NCBI RefSeq assembly: GCF_019880385.1
Contig: NZ_CP082273.1
Span: forward strand, 124,001 to 188,000
Origin: Nocardioides coralli
GTDB lineage: Bacteria; Actinomycetota; Actinomycetes; Propionibacteriales; Nocardioidaceae
Length of the DNA: 64,000 nucleotides
Direction: 5' to 3'
This document shows, piece after piece, positions 31,782 to 39,831 of this stretch. The notes below the pieces were generated by a model that saw nothing but the letters and a program-made list of their open reading frames with translations, made no database searches and had not been told where the DNA came from. The first letter of the stretch is position 1. Each line of letters begins with the position of its first letter. The translations under genes were made by a program, and so were the position numbers.

Positions 31782-32981
31782 GTGAGCACACGACGGATCG
31801 GGGTGATCGGCGGCGGCATCGTCGGTCTCGCCGTCGCCCGCGAGCTCGGCCGTCGTGACCCCGACGCCGAGGTGGTGGTGCTCGAGAAGGAGGGCCGTGT
31901 CGGCGCCCACCAGACCGGGCACAACTCCGGCGTGGTCCACGCGGGCATCTACTACCGGCCGGGGAGCCTGAAGGCGGCGCTGTGCACCCGCGGCCGGGCC
32001 CTGCTGCGGGACTACTGTGCCGAGCGCGGCCTCCCCTACGACGAGTGCGGCAAGCTCGTGGTGGCCGTCGACCCGGGCGAGCTCGGGCGCCTCGACGCGC
32101 TGGAGCGGACGGCGCGCGAGAACGGCGTGCCCGGGCTGCGCCGCGTGGCTGGCGCCGGCATCGCGGAGGTCGAGCCCCATGCCGTGGGACTGGCCGCCCT
32201 GCACTCGCCAGCCACGGCGACCACCGACTTCGTCGCGGTCGCCCGGGCCTACGCCGACGACGTGGTCGCCGCCGGGGGGCAGGTGCGGCTCTCGACGCGG
32301 GTCACCGGGATCCGGCGTACGGCGACAGGGGTCTCGGTGGCCACCCCGGCCGGCTCGCACCGCTTCGACCGGCTCGTGGTCTGCGCGGGGCTGCAGTCCG
32401 ACCGCGTCTCCCGGCTGGCCGACGGCCGGGACGGGCCGCGGATCGTGCCGTTCCGCGGCGAGTACCTCACCGTCACCGCCGCCAAGCGGGACCAGGTGAG
32501 CGGCATGGTCTACCCGGTGCCCGACCCGCGCTACCCCTTCCTCGGCGTGCACTTCACCCGCCGGGTATCCGGCGAGCTCGAGGTGGGGCCGAACGCCGTG
32601 CTGGCACTGCGGAGGGAGGGCTACCAGCGACGCGACGTCAGCGCGGTCGACGTCCGCGACCTGGTGGCCTGGCCGGGGTTCTGGCGGATGGCGCGCACCC
32701 ACTGGCGGACCGGGCTCACCGAGCTGCGGGGGAGCCTGTCGGTTGCGGCCTACATGCGGACCGCGAGCCGCTACGTCCCCGCGATCGGGCCGTCCGACGT
32801 GGTCCGCGCGGGTGCCGGGGTCCGGGCGCAGGCGGTGGACCGCGACGGCTCGCTGGTCGACGACTTCCGGATCGGCCACGAGGACGGCATCACCACGGTG
32901 CGGAACGCTCCGTCGCCGGCGGCCACCTCGAGCCTCGCGATCGCCGAGCACGTGGTCGAGCGGATGGAGAGCCATGCTTGA
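31782..32981 (+). CDS. lhgO: L-2-hydroxyglutarate oxidase LhgO
   Basis: A 399-residue FAD-dependent oxidoreductase of the DAO fold that oxidises L-2-hydroxyglutarate to 2-oxoglutarate, repairing a metabolic side product and feeding electrons to the quinone pool. The dinucleotide loop is RIGVIGGGIVGLAVARELGR. The LhgO hallmarks are VGAHQTGHNSGVVHAGIYYR, FRGEYLTVTAAKRDQVSGMV, YPVPDPRYPFLGVHFTRRVS and RNAPSPAATSSLAIAEHV. It overlaps the MFS gene by eight bases and follows lldD by 12. Confidence 0.93.
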   Translation: MSTRRIGVIGGGIVGLAVARELGRRDPDAEVVVLEKEGRVGAHQTGHNSGVVHAGIYYRPGSLKAALCTRGRALLRDYCAERGLPYDECGKLVVAVDPGELGRLDALERTARENGVPGLRRVAGAGIAEVEPHAVGLAALHSPATATTDFVAVARAYADDVVAAGGQVRLSTRVTGIRRTATGVSVATPAGSHRFDRLVVCAGLQSDRVSRLADGRDGPRIVPFRGEYLTVTAAKRDQVSGMVYPVPDPRYPFLGVHFTRRVSGELEVGPNAVLALRREGYQRRDVSAVDVRDLVAWPGFWRMARTHWRTGLTELRGSLSVAAYMRTASRYVPAIGPSDVVRAGAGVRAQAVDRDGSLVDDFRIGHEDGITTVRNAPSPAATSSLAIAEHVVERMESHA

Positions 32982-34185
32982 GGCACCCCGTCCCGACGGG
33001 CCCGCCGCCGTCCGGCAGCTGGCCTTCATCTCCGTCGTGCAGGTGCTCGCGCTCACCACGTGGTTCGCGGCGTCGGCGGCGGCCCCGGCACTGCGGTCGG
33101 AGTGGGCGATCGGCCAAGTGGGCGAGGCGCTGCTGACGATCGGCGTGCAGCTCGGCTTCGTCACCGGGGCGCTCGCCTCGGCGGTCACGAACCTGCCCGA
33201 CCGGGTGCACCCCCCGCGGCTGATGGCGCTCGGCGCGCTCGTCGCCGCGCTCGCCACCGCCGCGACGGCCGTCGTGGCGAACGGTCCCGAGGTGGCGGTC
33301 GTGCTGCGGGTGGTGACGGGGATGGCGCTGGCGCTGGTCTACCCGGTCGGGATGAAGCTCGTGGTGAGCTGGTTCGCGGTCCGGCGCGGGCTGGCGGTCA
33401 GCGTCATGGTGGGGGCGCTGACGCTCGGCAGCATCCTGCCGCAGCTGGTCGCCGGGTCCCTGGGCCCGGCCTGGCGCGCGGCCCTGCTGGTCTCGGCGGG
33501 CCTGGCGCTGGCCGGCGCGACGCTGCAGCGCTGGATCCGGGTCGGCCCCCTGGTGACGCGGGCCGAGGGGTTCCACCCGCGGGTCGTGCTCGACGTGTGG
33601 CGGGACCGGGCGCCGCGGCTGGCCAACCTCGGCTACCTCGGTCACATGTGGGAGCTCTACGCCGTGTGGGCCTGGGCACCGGCGTACCTCACCGCGAGCG
33701 TGGTGGCCCGGGGCGAGACGGTGTCGCGCTCGGTGGTCGGCGTGGTGGCGTTCGTCGCGCTGGGCGTCTGCGGCGCGCTGGGGTGCTTCCTCGCCGGCTG
33801 GCTGGGTGACCGGATTGGCCGGGCGCGCGCGGCGACGGCGGCCATGGTGGTGAGCGGGTCGTGCTGCCTGCTCGCGGCGGTGGCGTTCGGCGGACCGCTG
33901 TGGCTGCTGGTGCCGCTGCTGATGGTGTGGGGGGCTTCGGTGATCGCCGACTCCGCGATGTTCTCGGCGTGCCTGGGCACCGTCGTGGACAGCCGGTACG
34001 TCGGCACGGCCCTCACCCTGCAGACCGCGCTCGGCTTCCTGCTCACCGTGGTCACGATCCAGCTGGTCCCGGTGGTGGCCGCGTCGGCCTCGTGGCCGGT
34101 GGCGGTGGCGCTGCTCGCGCCGGGTCCCCTGCTCGGGGCGGTCGCCATGGTGCGGCTCAGCCCGCTGCTGCCGGCACGGGTCTGA
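32974..34185 (+). CDS. MFS transporter, probable organic-acid permease
   Basis: A 403-residue major-facilitator protein with 12 predicted membrane segments. Family cues are LTTWFAASAAAPALRSEW in helix 1, a basic loop between helices 2 and 3 weakly resembling the MFS motif (TNLPDRVHPPRLM), and GWLGDRIGRARAATAAMVVS between helices 8 and 9. ATG 32974 lies inside the end of lhgO. Position in the lldD-lhgO operon suggests that it moves lactate, 2-hydroxyglutarate or a related hydroxyacid; the substrate is inferred only from context. Confidence 0.82.
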   Translation: MLEAPRPDGPAAVRQLAFISVVQVLALTTWFAASAAAPALRSEWAIGQVGEALLTIGVQLGFVTGALASAVTNLPDRVHPPRLMALGALVAALATAATAVVANGPEVAVVLRVVTGMALALVYPVGMKLVVSWFAVRRGLAVSVMVGALTLGSILPQLVAGSLGPAWRAALLVSAGLALAGATLQRWIRVGPLVTRAEGFHPRVVLDVWRDRAPRLANLGYLGHMWELYAVWAWAPAYLTASVVARGETVSRSVVGVVAFVALGVCGALGCFLAGWLGDRIGRARAATAAMVVSGSCCLLAAVAFGGPLWLLVPLLMVWGASVIADSAMFSACLGTVVDSRYVGTALTLQTALGFLLTVVTIQLVPVVAASASWPVAVALLAPGPLLGAVAMVRLSPLLPARV

Positions 34186-34194
34186 CCCTCGCCG

Positions 34195-34293
34195 GGTTGT
34201 CGGGCAGAACTGCCGGTCAAGGGGTTCGGTCTTCCCTGACAACCGTCGGTTTCCCCGGCCGACCGGGGAAACCGCGGCCGACCGGGGAAACCG
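34195..34293. repeat. Composite palindromic element B between convergent genes
   Basis: GGTTGTCGGG (34195-34204) and CCCTGACAACC (34234-34244) are inverted to each other, with a small hairpin GGCAG-AA-CTGCC inside. Next comes CGGTTTCCCCGG (34247-34258) pairing with CCGGGGAAACCG (34263-34274). CGGCCGACCGGGGAAACCG is then repeated exactly in tandem (34256-34274 and 34275-34293). Both the 13-mer TTCCCTGACAACC and the CGGTTTCCCCGG hairpin match element A at 6805-6886. It lies between the convergent MFS and PEPCK-homologue genes. Confidence 0.78.
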
Positions 34294-34302
34294 CGGCCGC
34301 CC

Positions 34303-36141
34303 CTACGCCCAGTCGTCGAGGGCCTTCGCCACCCGCCGGTGTGCCTCCCAGATCTCCTCCGGGAGGCCGTCGAACTGCTCGAGGTGCTGCTGCCGGAAGC
34401 CCATCTCCTCGCGCCAGCGCGTGACGTCGATGTCGAGGATCCGGTCGAGGTCCTCGCGGGGCAGGTCGAGGCCGGTCAGGTCGAGCTCCTCCTCGGTCGG
34501 CAGGACCCCGACGGGGGTCGGCCGGCCCGACACGGTGCCGTCGCGCAGCTGCATCAGCCACAGCAGCGGCCGGAGGTTCTCGCGGTAGCCCGGCCAGAGG
34601 AAGTGGCCGTCCTCGGCATCCTTCTGGAACCAGTTGACGTGGGCGAAGATCGGCTGGTCGGTCGCGGCGCCGACGATGCGCAGCCAGTGCGCGGCGTACT
34701 CGCCCTCGGCGTAGGACATGAAGGGCCGCATCGACATCGGGTCGTAGCGCAGCTGGCCCTCGACCCCCTCGGCGGCGTAGGTCGCCTCCGCTCCGAGCGT
34801 CAGGCCGTCGTAGACGCCCTCGGCGAGGTCGGTGATGGCGCGAACCAGAGGCTCGCGGTCGCTCGTGCGACCCCCGAAGATGATGCCGTCGATCGGGACG
34901 CCGGCCGGGTCCTCGAAGTCGGGCGCGATGTTGGGGACGTTGGCCAGCGTCGTGGTGAACCGGCTGTTGGGGTGGGCCCACGGGGAGTCGTCGCGGGCCG
35001 ACCGGTCGGAGATCTTCTCGCCCTTCCAGTCGTGCCACCCGGCGACGTCGGCCGGAGGTGTCGGGGTCTTGCCCTCCCACCACACCTCGTGGGTGTCCTC
35101 GTTCCAGGCGACGTTGGTGAAGAGCACCTGAGTGCCCTCGGCGATCGAGTCGACCGCGGTCGGGTTGGTCTTCTCGTTGGTGTCCTTGGCGACCCCGAAC
35201 ACGCCGAACTCGGGGTTCAGGCCGTAGAGGCGGCCATCGGCGGGGTTGACCCAGAGCCAGGCGATGTCGTCGCCGTAGAAGGACACGTGGTAGCGGTCGC
35301 CGAGGCCGTCGGGGGGCAGCATCATCGCCAGGTTGGTCTTGCCCGACGCGCTCGGGAAGCCGCCGCAGATGTGCCAGGTCTTCCCCGTCTCCTTGTCGGT
35401 GATGCCGATGAGCATGAACTGCTCGGAGAGGAACTGTCGGGACGCCCAACCGTCGTAGGCCGCCTGCCGCAGGCCGTGGGCGATCTTGCCGAGCAGCGCG
35501 TTGCCGCCGTAGGAGGAGCCGAAGTGGAGGATGGTGCGCTCGTCGGCCACGGTCACGAACCAGCGCTGGTCCTCCGGGGTGCCCTGGCCGAGGTTGGGCA
35601 GGTCGCCGGTGACGTGGACCGCGCGGACGAACGAGTCGGGGTCGTCGAGCTCGTTGATGAGCGAGATGCCGACGCGCGCCATCCGGATCATGTGGAGCAC
35701 CACCGTGCGGTTGTCGGTCAGCTCGACGCCCGCGGCGTAGCGCTCCAGCGGTGATCCCGGGGGCGCCATCAGGTAGGGGATGACGTACATCGTCTTGCCC
35801 GCGAGCTGGCCGCGCATCTTGCCCTCGAGCAGCGGCTTCATCTCCGAGGAGGGCTTCCAGTTGTTGTAGACGCCGCGGTCGGCGGGGTCGCTGGTCGCGA
35901 CGACGGTGCGTTCCTCGGAGCGGGCGGTGTCCTTGTAGTAGCTGCGGGAGTAGTAGCGGCCCTCGCCCGCGGGCAGGATCTCGCCGGCGTCGAGCGACTC
36001 CTGGATCAGCCGCGCGTCGTCGGCGGCACTGACCACCTCGATCCGCGCGGCGCCGGTGACCTCGGCCCAGTGGCGCACGTAGTCGCGCACCGCCTGGTTG
36101 GTCAGCCCGGCAGCATCCAGCACTGCGTCGACGTCGGCCAT
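34303..36141 (-). CDS. Divergent PEP carboxykinase homologue lacking metal and P-loop residues
   Basis: A 612-residue protein of the GTP-PEPCK fold, aligned end to end with the canonical copy at 14782. It keeps the Arg of ARSEERTVVAT, the YGGNALLGK loop, the P-loop Lys and Thr, GDDIAWL and FLWPGYREN. It differs at catalytic positions. The metal-binding Lys is Ile (LLGKIAHGLR, residue 220), the metal-binding His is Gln (LSEQFMLIG, residue 241), and the reactive P-loop Cys is Ser (FPSASGKTN, residue 266). The second Arg of GGRR is Thr (FGGRTSDREP, residue 426), and GVAPGTN has become GVAKDTN. The reading frame is intact and the rest well conserved, so it is not simply decaying. It may use another substrate or be a regulatory pseudoenzyme; ordinary PEPCK activity seems doubtful. 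ATG 36141 gives MADVDAVLDAAG. Confidence 0.85.
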   Translation of the reverse strand: MADVDAVLDAAGLTNQAVRDYVRHWAEVTGAARIEVVSAADDARLIQESLDAGEILPAGEGRYYSRSYYKDTARSEERTVVATSDPADRGVYNNWKPSSEMKPLLEGKMRGQLAGKTMYVIPYLMAPPGSPLERYAAGVELTDNRTVVLHMIRMARVGISLINELDDPDSFVRAVHVTGDLPNLGQGTPEDQRWFVTVADERTILHFGSSYGGNALLGKIAHGLRQAAYDGWASRQFLSEQFMLIGITDKETGKTWHICGGFPSASGKTNLAMMLPPDGLGDRYHVSFYGDDIAWLWVNPADGRLYGLNPEFGVFGVAKDTNEKTNPTAVDSIAEGTQVLFTNVAWNEDTHEVWWEGKTPTPPADVAGWHDWKGEKISDRSARDDSPWAHPNSRFTTTLANVPNIAPDFEDPAGVPIDGIIFGGRTSDREPLVRAITDLAEGVYDGLTLGAEATYAAEGVEGQLRYDPMSMRPFMSYAEGEYAAHWLRIVGAATDQPIFAHVNWFQKDAEDGHFLWPGYRENLRPLLWLMQLRDGTVSGRPTPVGVLPTEEELDLTGLDLPREDLDRILDIDVTRWREEMGFRQQHLEQFDGLPEEIWEAHRRVAKALDDWA

Positions 36142-36309
36142 GGTCCCGCCTCTCCGCCGCAGGCACGCGGCTCGCGTTGGTAGACGCACCGTACAAGCGG
36201 GCCCGCTGGTCCGCGACCTTCACCTGTGCGGGTGAACATCGGCGCAGCGGTGGCTGCGAGGGTGGGGGGTCGAGGTCGCCGGACGTGCGGCCCGAAGGAG
36301 GAGGGACCG

Positions 36310-36453
36310 ATGGCATTCGTGCTGTGGATCCTCGCCGTGATCCTGGTGATCGCGGGCATCGTCTCCCTGATCCGGGGAGCGGTGCTGCAGGGGATCGTCC
36401 TGATCGTGGTCGGGCTGCTGGTCGGCGCGGGAGGCGTCAGCATCTTCACCTGA
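36310..36453 (+). CDS. GPGG-motif-like small membrane protein (DUF6131-like)
   Basis: A 47-residue protein with two membrane helices: MAFVLWILAVILVIAGIVSL, then LQGIVLIVVGLLVGAGGVSI. The VGxGGVSIF ending is that of the small membrane proteins called DUF6131 or GPGG-motif proteins in actinobacteria, with Ala here for the Pro. A strong ribosome site GGAGGAGGG precedes ATG 36310. Function unknown. It is divergent from the PEPCK homologue and followed by recC. Confidence 0.75.
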   Translation: MAFVLWILAVILVIAGIVSLIRGAVLQGIVLIVVGLLVGAGGVSIFT

Positions 36454-36531
36454 CGATCCTCCGTGTCGGCGGCGGGCCCTATGTTGGGGTCCGTCGCCGA
36501 CCCATGTCCTGCGGAAGGGGGGCCACCTCGG

Positions 36532-39500
36532 GTGACGCTCTTCTGGCACCGGGCTCCGCGGGCCGACCAGCTGGCCGACGGCCTGGGTCGGCTGCTCGCC
36601 ACGCCGCTGCCCGACCCGTTCGCCACCGAGGTGGTGGCCGTTCCGGCCCGCGGGGTGGAGCGGTGGCTCTCCCAGCGGCTCTCCCACCGTCTCGGCGAGG
36701 GCCCCCGGGGCGGCGACGGCGTGTGTGCGGGGGTCCGGTTCCTCAGCCCCCGGTCGCTGGTCTCCCTGCTGCTGGGCCGTGACCGTGACGACCCCTGGGA
36801 CCCCGACCGGCTGGTGTGGCCGGTGCTCGCGGCGATCGACGCCGCGCTCGACGAGCCGTGGGCCGAGACCCTGGCCCGCCACCTCGGTCACGGGGTGGCC
36901 GGCGACGAGGGCGAGCTGCGGCGCAGTCGCCGGTGGTCGGTGGCGCGGCGCCTGGCCGGCATCCTGGCGTCGTACGCCGTCCAGCGGCCCGCCCTGGTCG
37001 CCGACTGGCGCGCAGGGCGCGACACCGACGGGACCGGCCAGCCGCTCGACGCCGACCTGAGGTGGCAGCCCGAGCTGTGGCGGCGCGTGCTCGACCTGGT
37101 GGGCGAGACCCCGCCCGACGTCCGTCACGCCGAGACCCTGGTCCGGCTGCGGGCCGGTGACGACGGGCTCGACCTCCCCGACCGTCTCTCCCTCTTCGGC
37201 CACACCCGGCTGCCGGTCACCGAGGTCGAGCTGCTCGCCGCCCTCGGGGAGCGGCGCGACGTCCACCTCTGGACGCCGCAGCCCTCGATCACGCTCGCCG
37301 AGGCGCTGCAGGACCTCGACGGGGTGGTGCCTCGTGACGAGGACGACTCGACCTCGCGCGTCGGCCACCCGCTGCTCGGGTCGCTGGGTCGCGACAGCCG
37401 CGAGCTCGTCCGCGCCCTGCAGGCGAGGGCGACCGAGGTCGACCACGTGCCCGACCCGACGGCGCCGGACACCCTGCTCGGCTGGCTCCAGGCCGACGTC
37501 CGCGCCAACCGTGCCCCCGAACCCGCGACCCGCGCCGGCCGCGAGCTGCGTCCCGACGACCGCAGCCTCCAGGTCCACGCCTGCCACGGCGCTGCCCGTC
37601 AGGTCGAGGTCCTGCGCGAGGTGCTGGTCGGGCTGCTCGCCGACGACCCCACGCTGGAGCCGCGCGACATCCTCGTGATGTGCCCCGACATCGAGGCCTT
37701 CGCCCCGCTGGTGGCGGCCGGCTTCGGGCTCGAGGGCGTGGTCGACGACGGCCACCCCGCCCACCGGCTCCGGGTCCGGCTGGCCGACCGGGCGCTGTCC
37801 AGCACCAACCCGCTGCTCGCCGTCGCGGCGCGGCTGGTCGAGCTCGCTGGTGGCCGGGTCACCGCCAGCGAGGTCCTCGACCTCGCCGCGACCGACGTGT
37901 GCCGCCGCCGCTTCGACCTCGACGACGACGACCTCGCCCGCCTCACCGACTGGGTCGGCGAGGCCGGCATCCGCTGGGGGCTCGACGAGGCGCAGCGCGC
38001 GGGGTTCGCGATGGAGCGCTTCCCCCACAACACCTGGCGCTCCGGGCTCGACCGGTTGCTGCTTGGCGCGGCGATGAGCGGCGACGACCACCGCCACGTG
38101 GGTCGGGGCCTCCCCGTCGACGACGTCGGGAGCGGCGACCTCGACCTGCTCGGCCGGTTCGCCGAGCTCGTCGACCGGCTCGACCGCTGCGTCGCCGAGC
38201 TCGGGCGGGCCGACACCCTCCAGGAGTGGGTCACCGCCCTGCGCTCCGGCGTCGGCGCGCTCACCGAGGCCGACCCCGGCCAGCCCTGGCAGGGCCCGCA
38301 GCTCGAGCGCGAGCTCGCCCAGGCGCTCGACGCGGCCACCGACGGCGGTCGGGCCACGGTGCGCCTCGCCGACGTGCGGGCCCTGCTCCGGTCGCGGTTG
38401 GGCGGGCGGCCGACCCGCGCCAACTTCCGGACCGGCACGCTCACCGTCTGCACCATGGTCCCGATGCGGTCGGTGCCCCACCGGGTCGTCTGCCTGGTCG
38501 GGCTCGACGACGGCGCCTTCCCGCGCGGGGCGTCGGTCGACGGGGACGACGCGCTGCTGCGGCGGCCGTTGACCGGCGAGCGTGACGCCCGCAGCGAGGA
38601 CCGGCAGCTGCTCCTCGACGCGGTCCTGGCCGCCACCGAGACCCTCGTGGTCACCTACACCGGGGCCAACGAGCACACCGGGGCCGAGCGGCCCCCCGCC
38701 GTACCCCTCGGCGAGGTGCTCGACGCCGCCGACCTCACCGTCGCGACGCCGGTCCGCGACCGGGTCCTCGTGCGCCACCCCCTCCAGCCCCACGACCCCC
38801 GCAACCTCCAGCCGGGTGCCCTCGTCGGTGACCGGCCGTTCAGCTTCGACCGGGCCGCCCTCGCCGGCGCGCGGGCCGCCCTCGCCGAGCGCACCCCACC
38901 TGCGCCGTTCCTCCCCGGGCCGTTGCCGGCCCCGCCGCGCGACGACGTCAACCTGGCCGACCTGCGCGACTTCTTCGCCCATCCCGTCCGGGCCTTCCTG
39001 CGCGGGCGGCTCGACCTCGCCACCCCGCTCGAGGCCACCGAGGTCGAGGACGCGATCCCGATCGAGGTGCGCGGCCTCGACAAGTGGCGGATCGGCGACC
39101 GGCTGCTGCGCGAGGTGCTGGCCGGGAGCCGGCCCGACACCGTGATGACCGCGGAGCTGCTGCGGGGCACGCTGCCTCCCTTCCGGCTGGGCGAGGCGGC
39201 CTTCGAGACCGTGGTCCAGGAGTGCTCGGCGATCTACGCCGCGACGGCCGCGCTGCGCGAGGACCGGACCGCCACCAGCCGAGACGTCGCCGTCGACCTC
39301 GGCGACGGCCGACTGCTCACGGGCACGGTCACCCAGCTGTTCGGCCACCGGCTGCTCTCCGTCGGCTACTCCGCGCTCAAGGGCCGGCAGCGGCTGGCGG
39401 TCTGGATCGACCTGCTGGCGCTCAGCGCCGCCTACCCCGACGAGCACTGGACCGGCCACGCCGTCGGCAAGGGCGACAAGGGTGCCGACGGCTACGTCTC

Positions 39501-39831
39501 GGGCCCGCTCGACCACCGGGCGGCCGAGTGGCTCAGGACGCTGGTGGAGCTCTACGACGAGGGACAGCGGCGGCCCCTCCCGCTGCCGGTCGAGACGGCC
39601 CTCGCCGCCGCCGGGCGCCGGCTCGGCACCCCCGGCGCGCGCAGCCCCGAGACCGCGTGGTGCAGCACCGACAACTCCCCCGTCCCGGGCGAGCGTGAGG
39701 ACGCCTGGCACGTCCGTGTCCACGGCGAGAGGGCGCCGCTCGAGGTGCTGCGGGCCGACGGGCTCGACGACCTGGCGGTGCGGGTGTGGGAGCCACTGCT
39801 GACCGGGGCCGAGCGGAAGGTGACGCTGTGA
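36532..39831 (+). CDS. recC: RecBCD subunit RecC
   Basis: RecC is the non-catalytic subunit of the RecBCD helicase-nuclease, which processes double-strand breaks and scans for the recombination signal. The 1099-residue length is normal. Family segments include FWHRAPRADQLADGLGRLLA at the start, VVAVPARGVERWLSQRLSHR, LSLFGHTRLPVTEVELLAAL, IQVHACHG-like LQVHACHGAARQVEVLREVL and VVCLVGLDDGAFPRGASVDG. As expected for RecC, the helicase and nuclease motifs are degenerate. GTG 36532 gives the usual N-terminus; an ATG at 36463 would add 23 unlike residues. The stop overlaps the recB start (GTGA). Confidence 0.95.
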   Translation: MTLFWHRAPRADQLADGLGRLLATPLPDPFATEVVAVPARGVERWLSQRLSHRLGEGPRGGDGVCAGVRFLSPRSLVSLLLGRDRDDPWDPDRLVWPVLAAIDAALDEPWAETLARHLGHGVAGDEGELRRSRRWSVARRLAGILASYAVQRPALVADWRAGRDTDGTGQPLDADLRWQPELWRRVLDLVGETPPDVRHAETLVRLRAGDDGLDLPDRLSLFGHTRLPVTEVELLAALGERRDVHLWTPQPSITLAEALQDLDGVVPRDEDDSTSRVGHPLLGSLGRDSRELVRALQARATEVDHVPDPTAPDTLLGWLQADVRANRAPEPATRAGRELRPDDRSLQVHACHGAARQVEVLREVLVGLLADDPTLEPRDILVMCPDIEAFAPLVAAGFGLEGVVDDGHPAHRLRVRLADRALSSTNPLLAVAARLVELAGGRVTASEVLDLAATDVCRRRFDLDDDDLARLTDWVGEAGIRWGLDEAQRAGFAMERFPHNTWRSGLDRLLLGAAMSGDDHRHVGRGLPVDDVGSGDLDLLGRFAELVDRLDRCVAELGRADTLQEWVTALRSGVGALTEADPGQPWQGPQLERELAQALDAATDGGRATVRLADVRALLRSRLGGRPTRANFRTGTLTVCTMVPMRSVPHRVVCLVGLDDGAFPRGASVDGDDALLRRPLTGERDARSEDRQLLLDAVLAATETLVVTYTGANEHTGAERPPAVPLGEVLDAADLTVATPVRDRVLVRHPLQPHDPRNLQPGALVGDRPFSFDRAALAGARAALAERTPPAPFLPGPLPAPPRDDVNLADLRDFFAHPVRAFLRGRLDLATPLEATEVEDAIPIEVRGLDKWRIGDRLLREVLAGSRPDTVMTAELLRGTLPPFRLGEAAFETVVQECSAIYAATAALREDRTATSRDVAVDLGDGRLLTGTVTQLFGHRLLSVGYSALKGRQRLAVWIDLLALSAAYPDEHWTGHAVGKGDKGADGYVSGPLDHRAAEWLRTLVELYDEGQRRPLPLPVETALAAAGRRLGTPGARSPETAWCSTDNSPVPGEREDAWHVRVHGERAPLEVLRADGLDDLAVRVWEPLLTGAERKVTL

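Noticed and set aside
34303..36141. Decaying pckG pseudogene
   Set aside because: The frame is full length without stops, fold motifs are well kept and changes cluster at catalytic sites, which fits altered function better than decay.
36220..39723. 1167-codon minus-strand open frame
   Set aside because: It is antisense to recC, and RecC motifs are clear on the plus strand.
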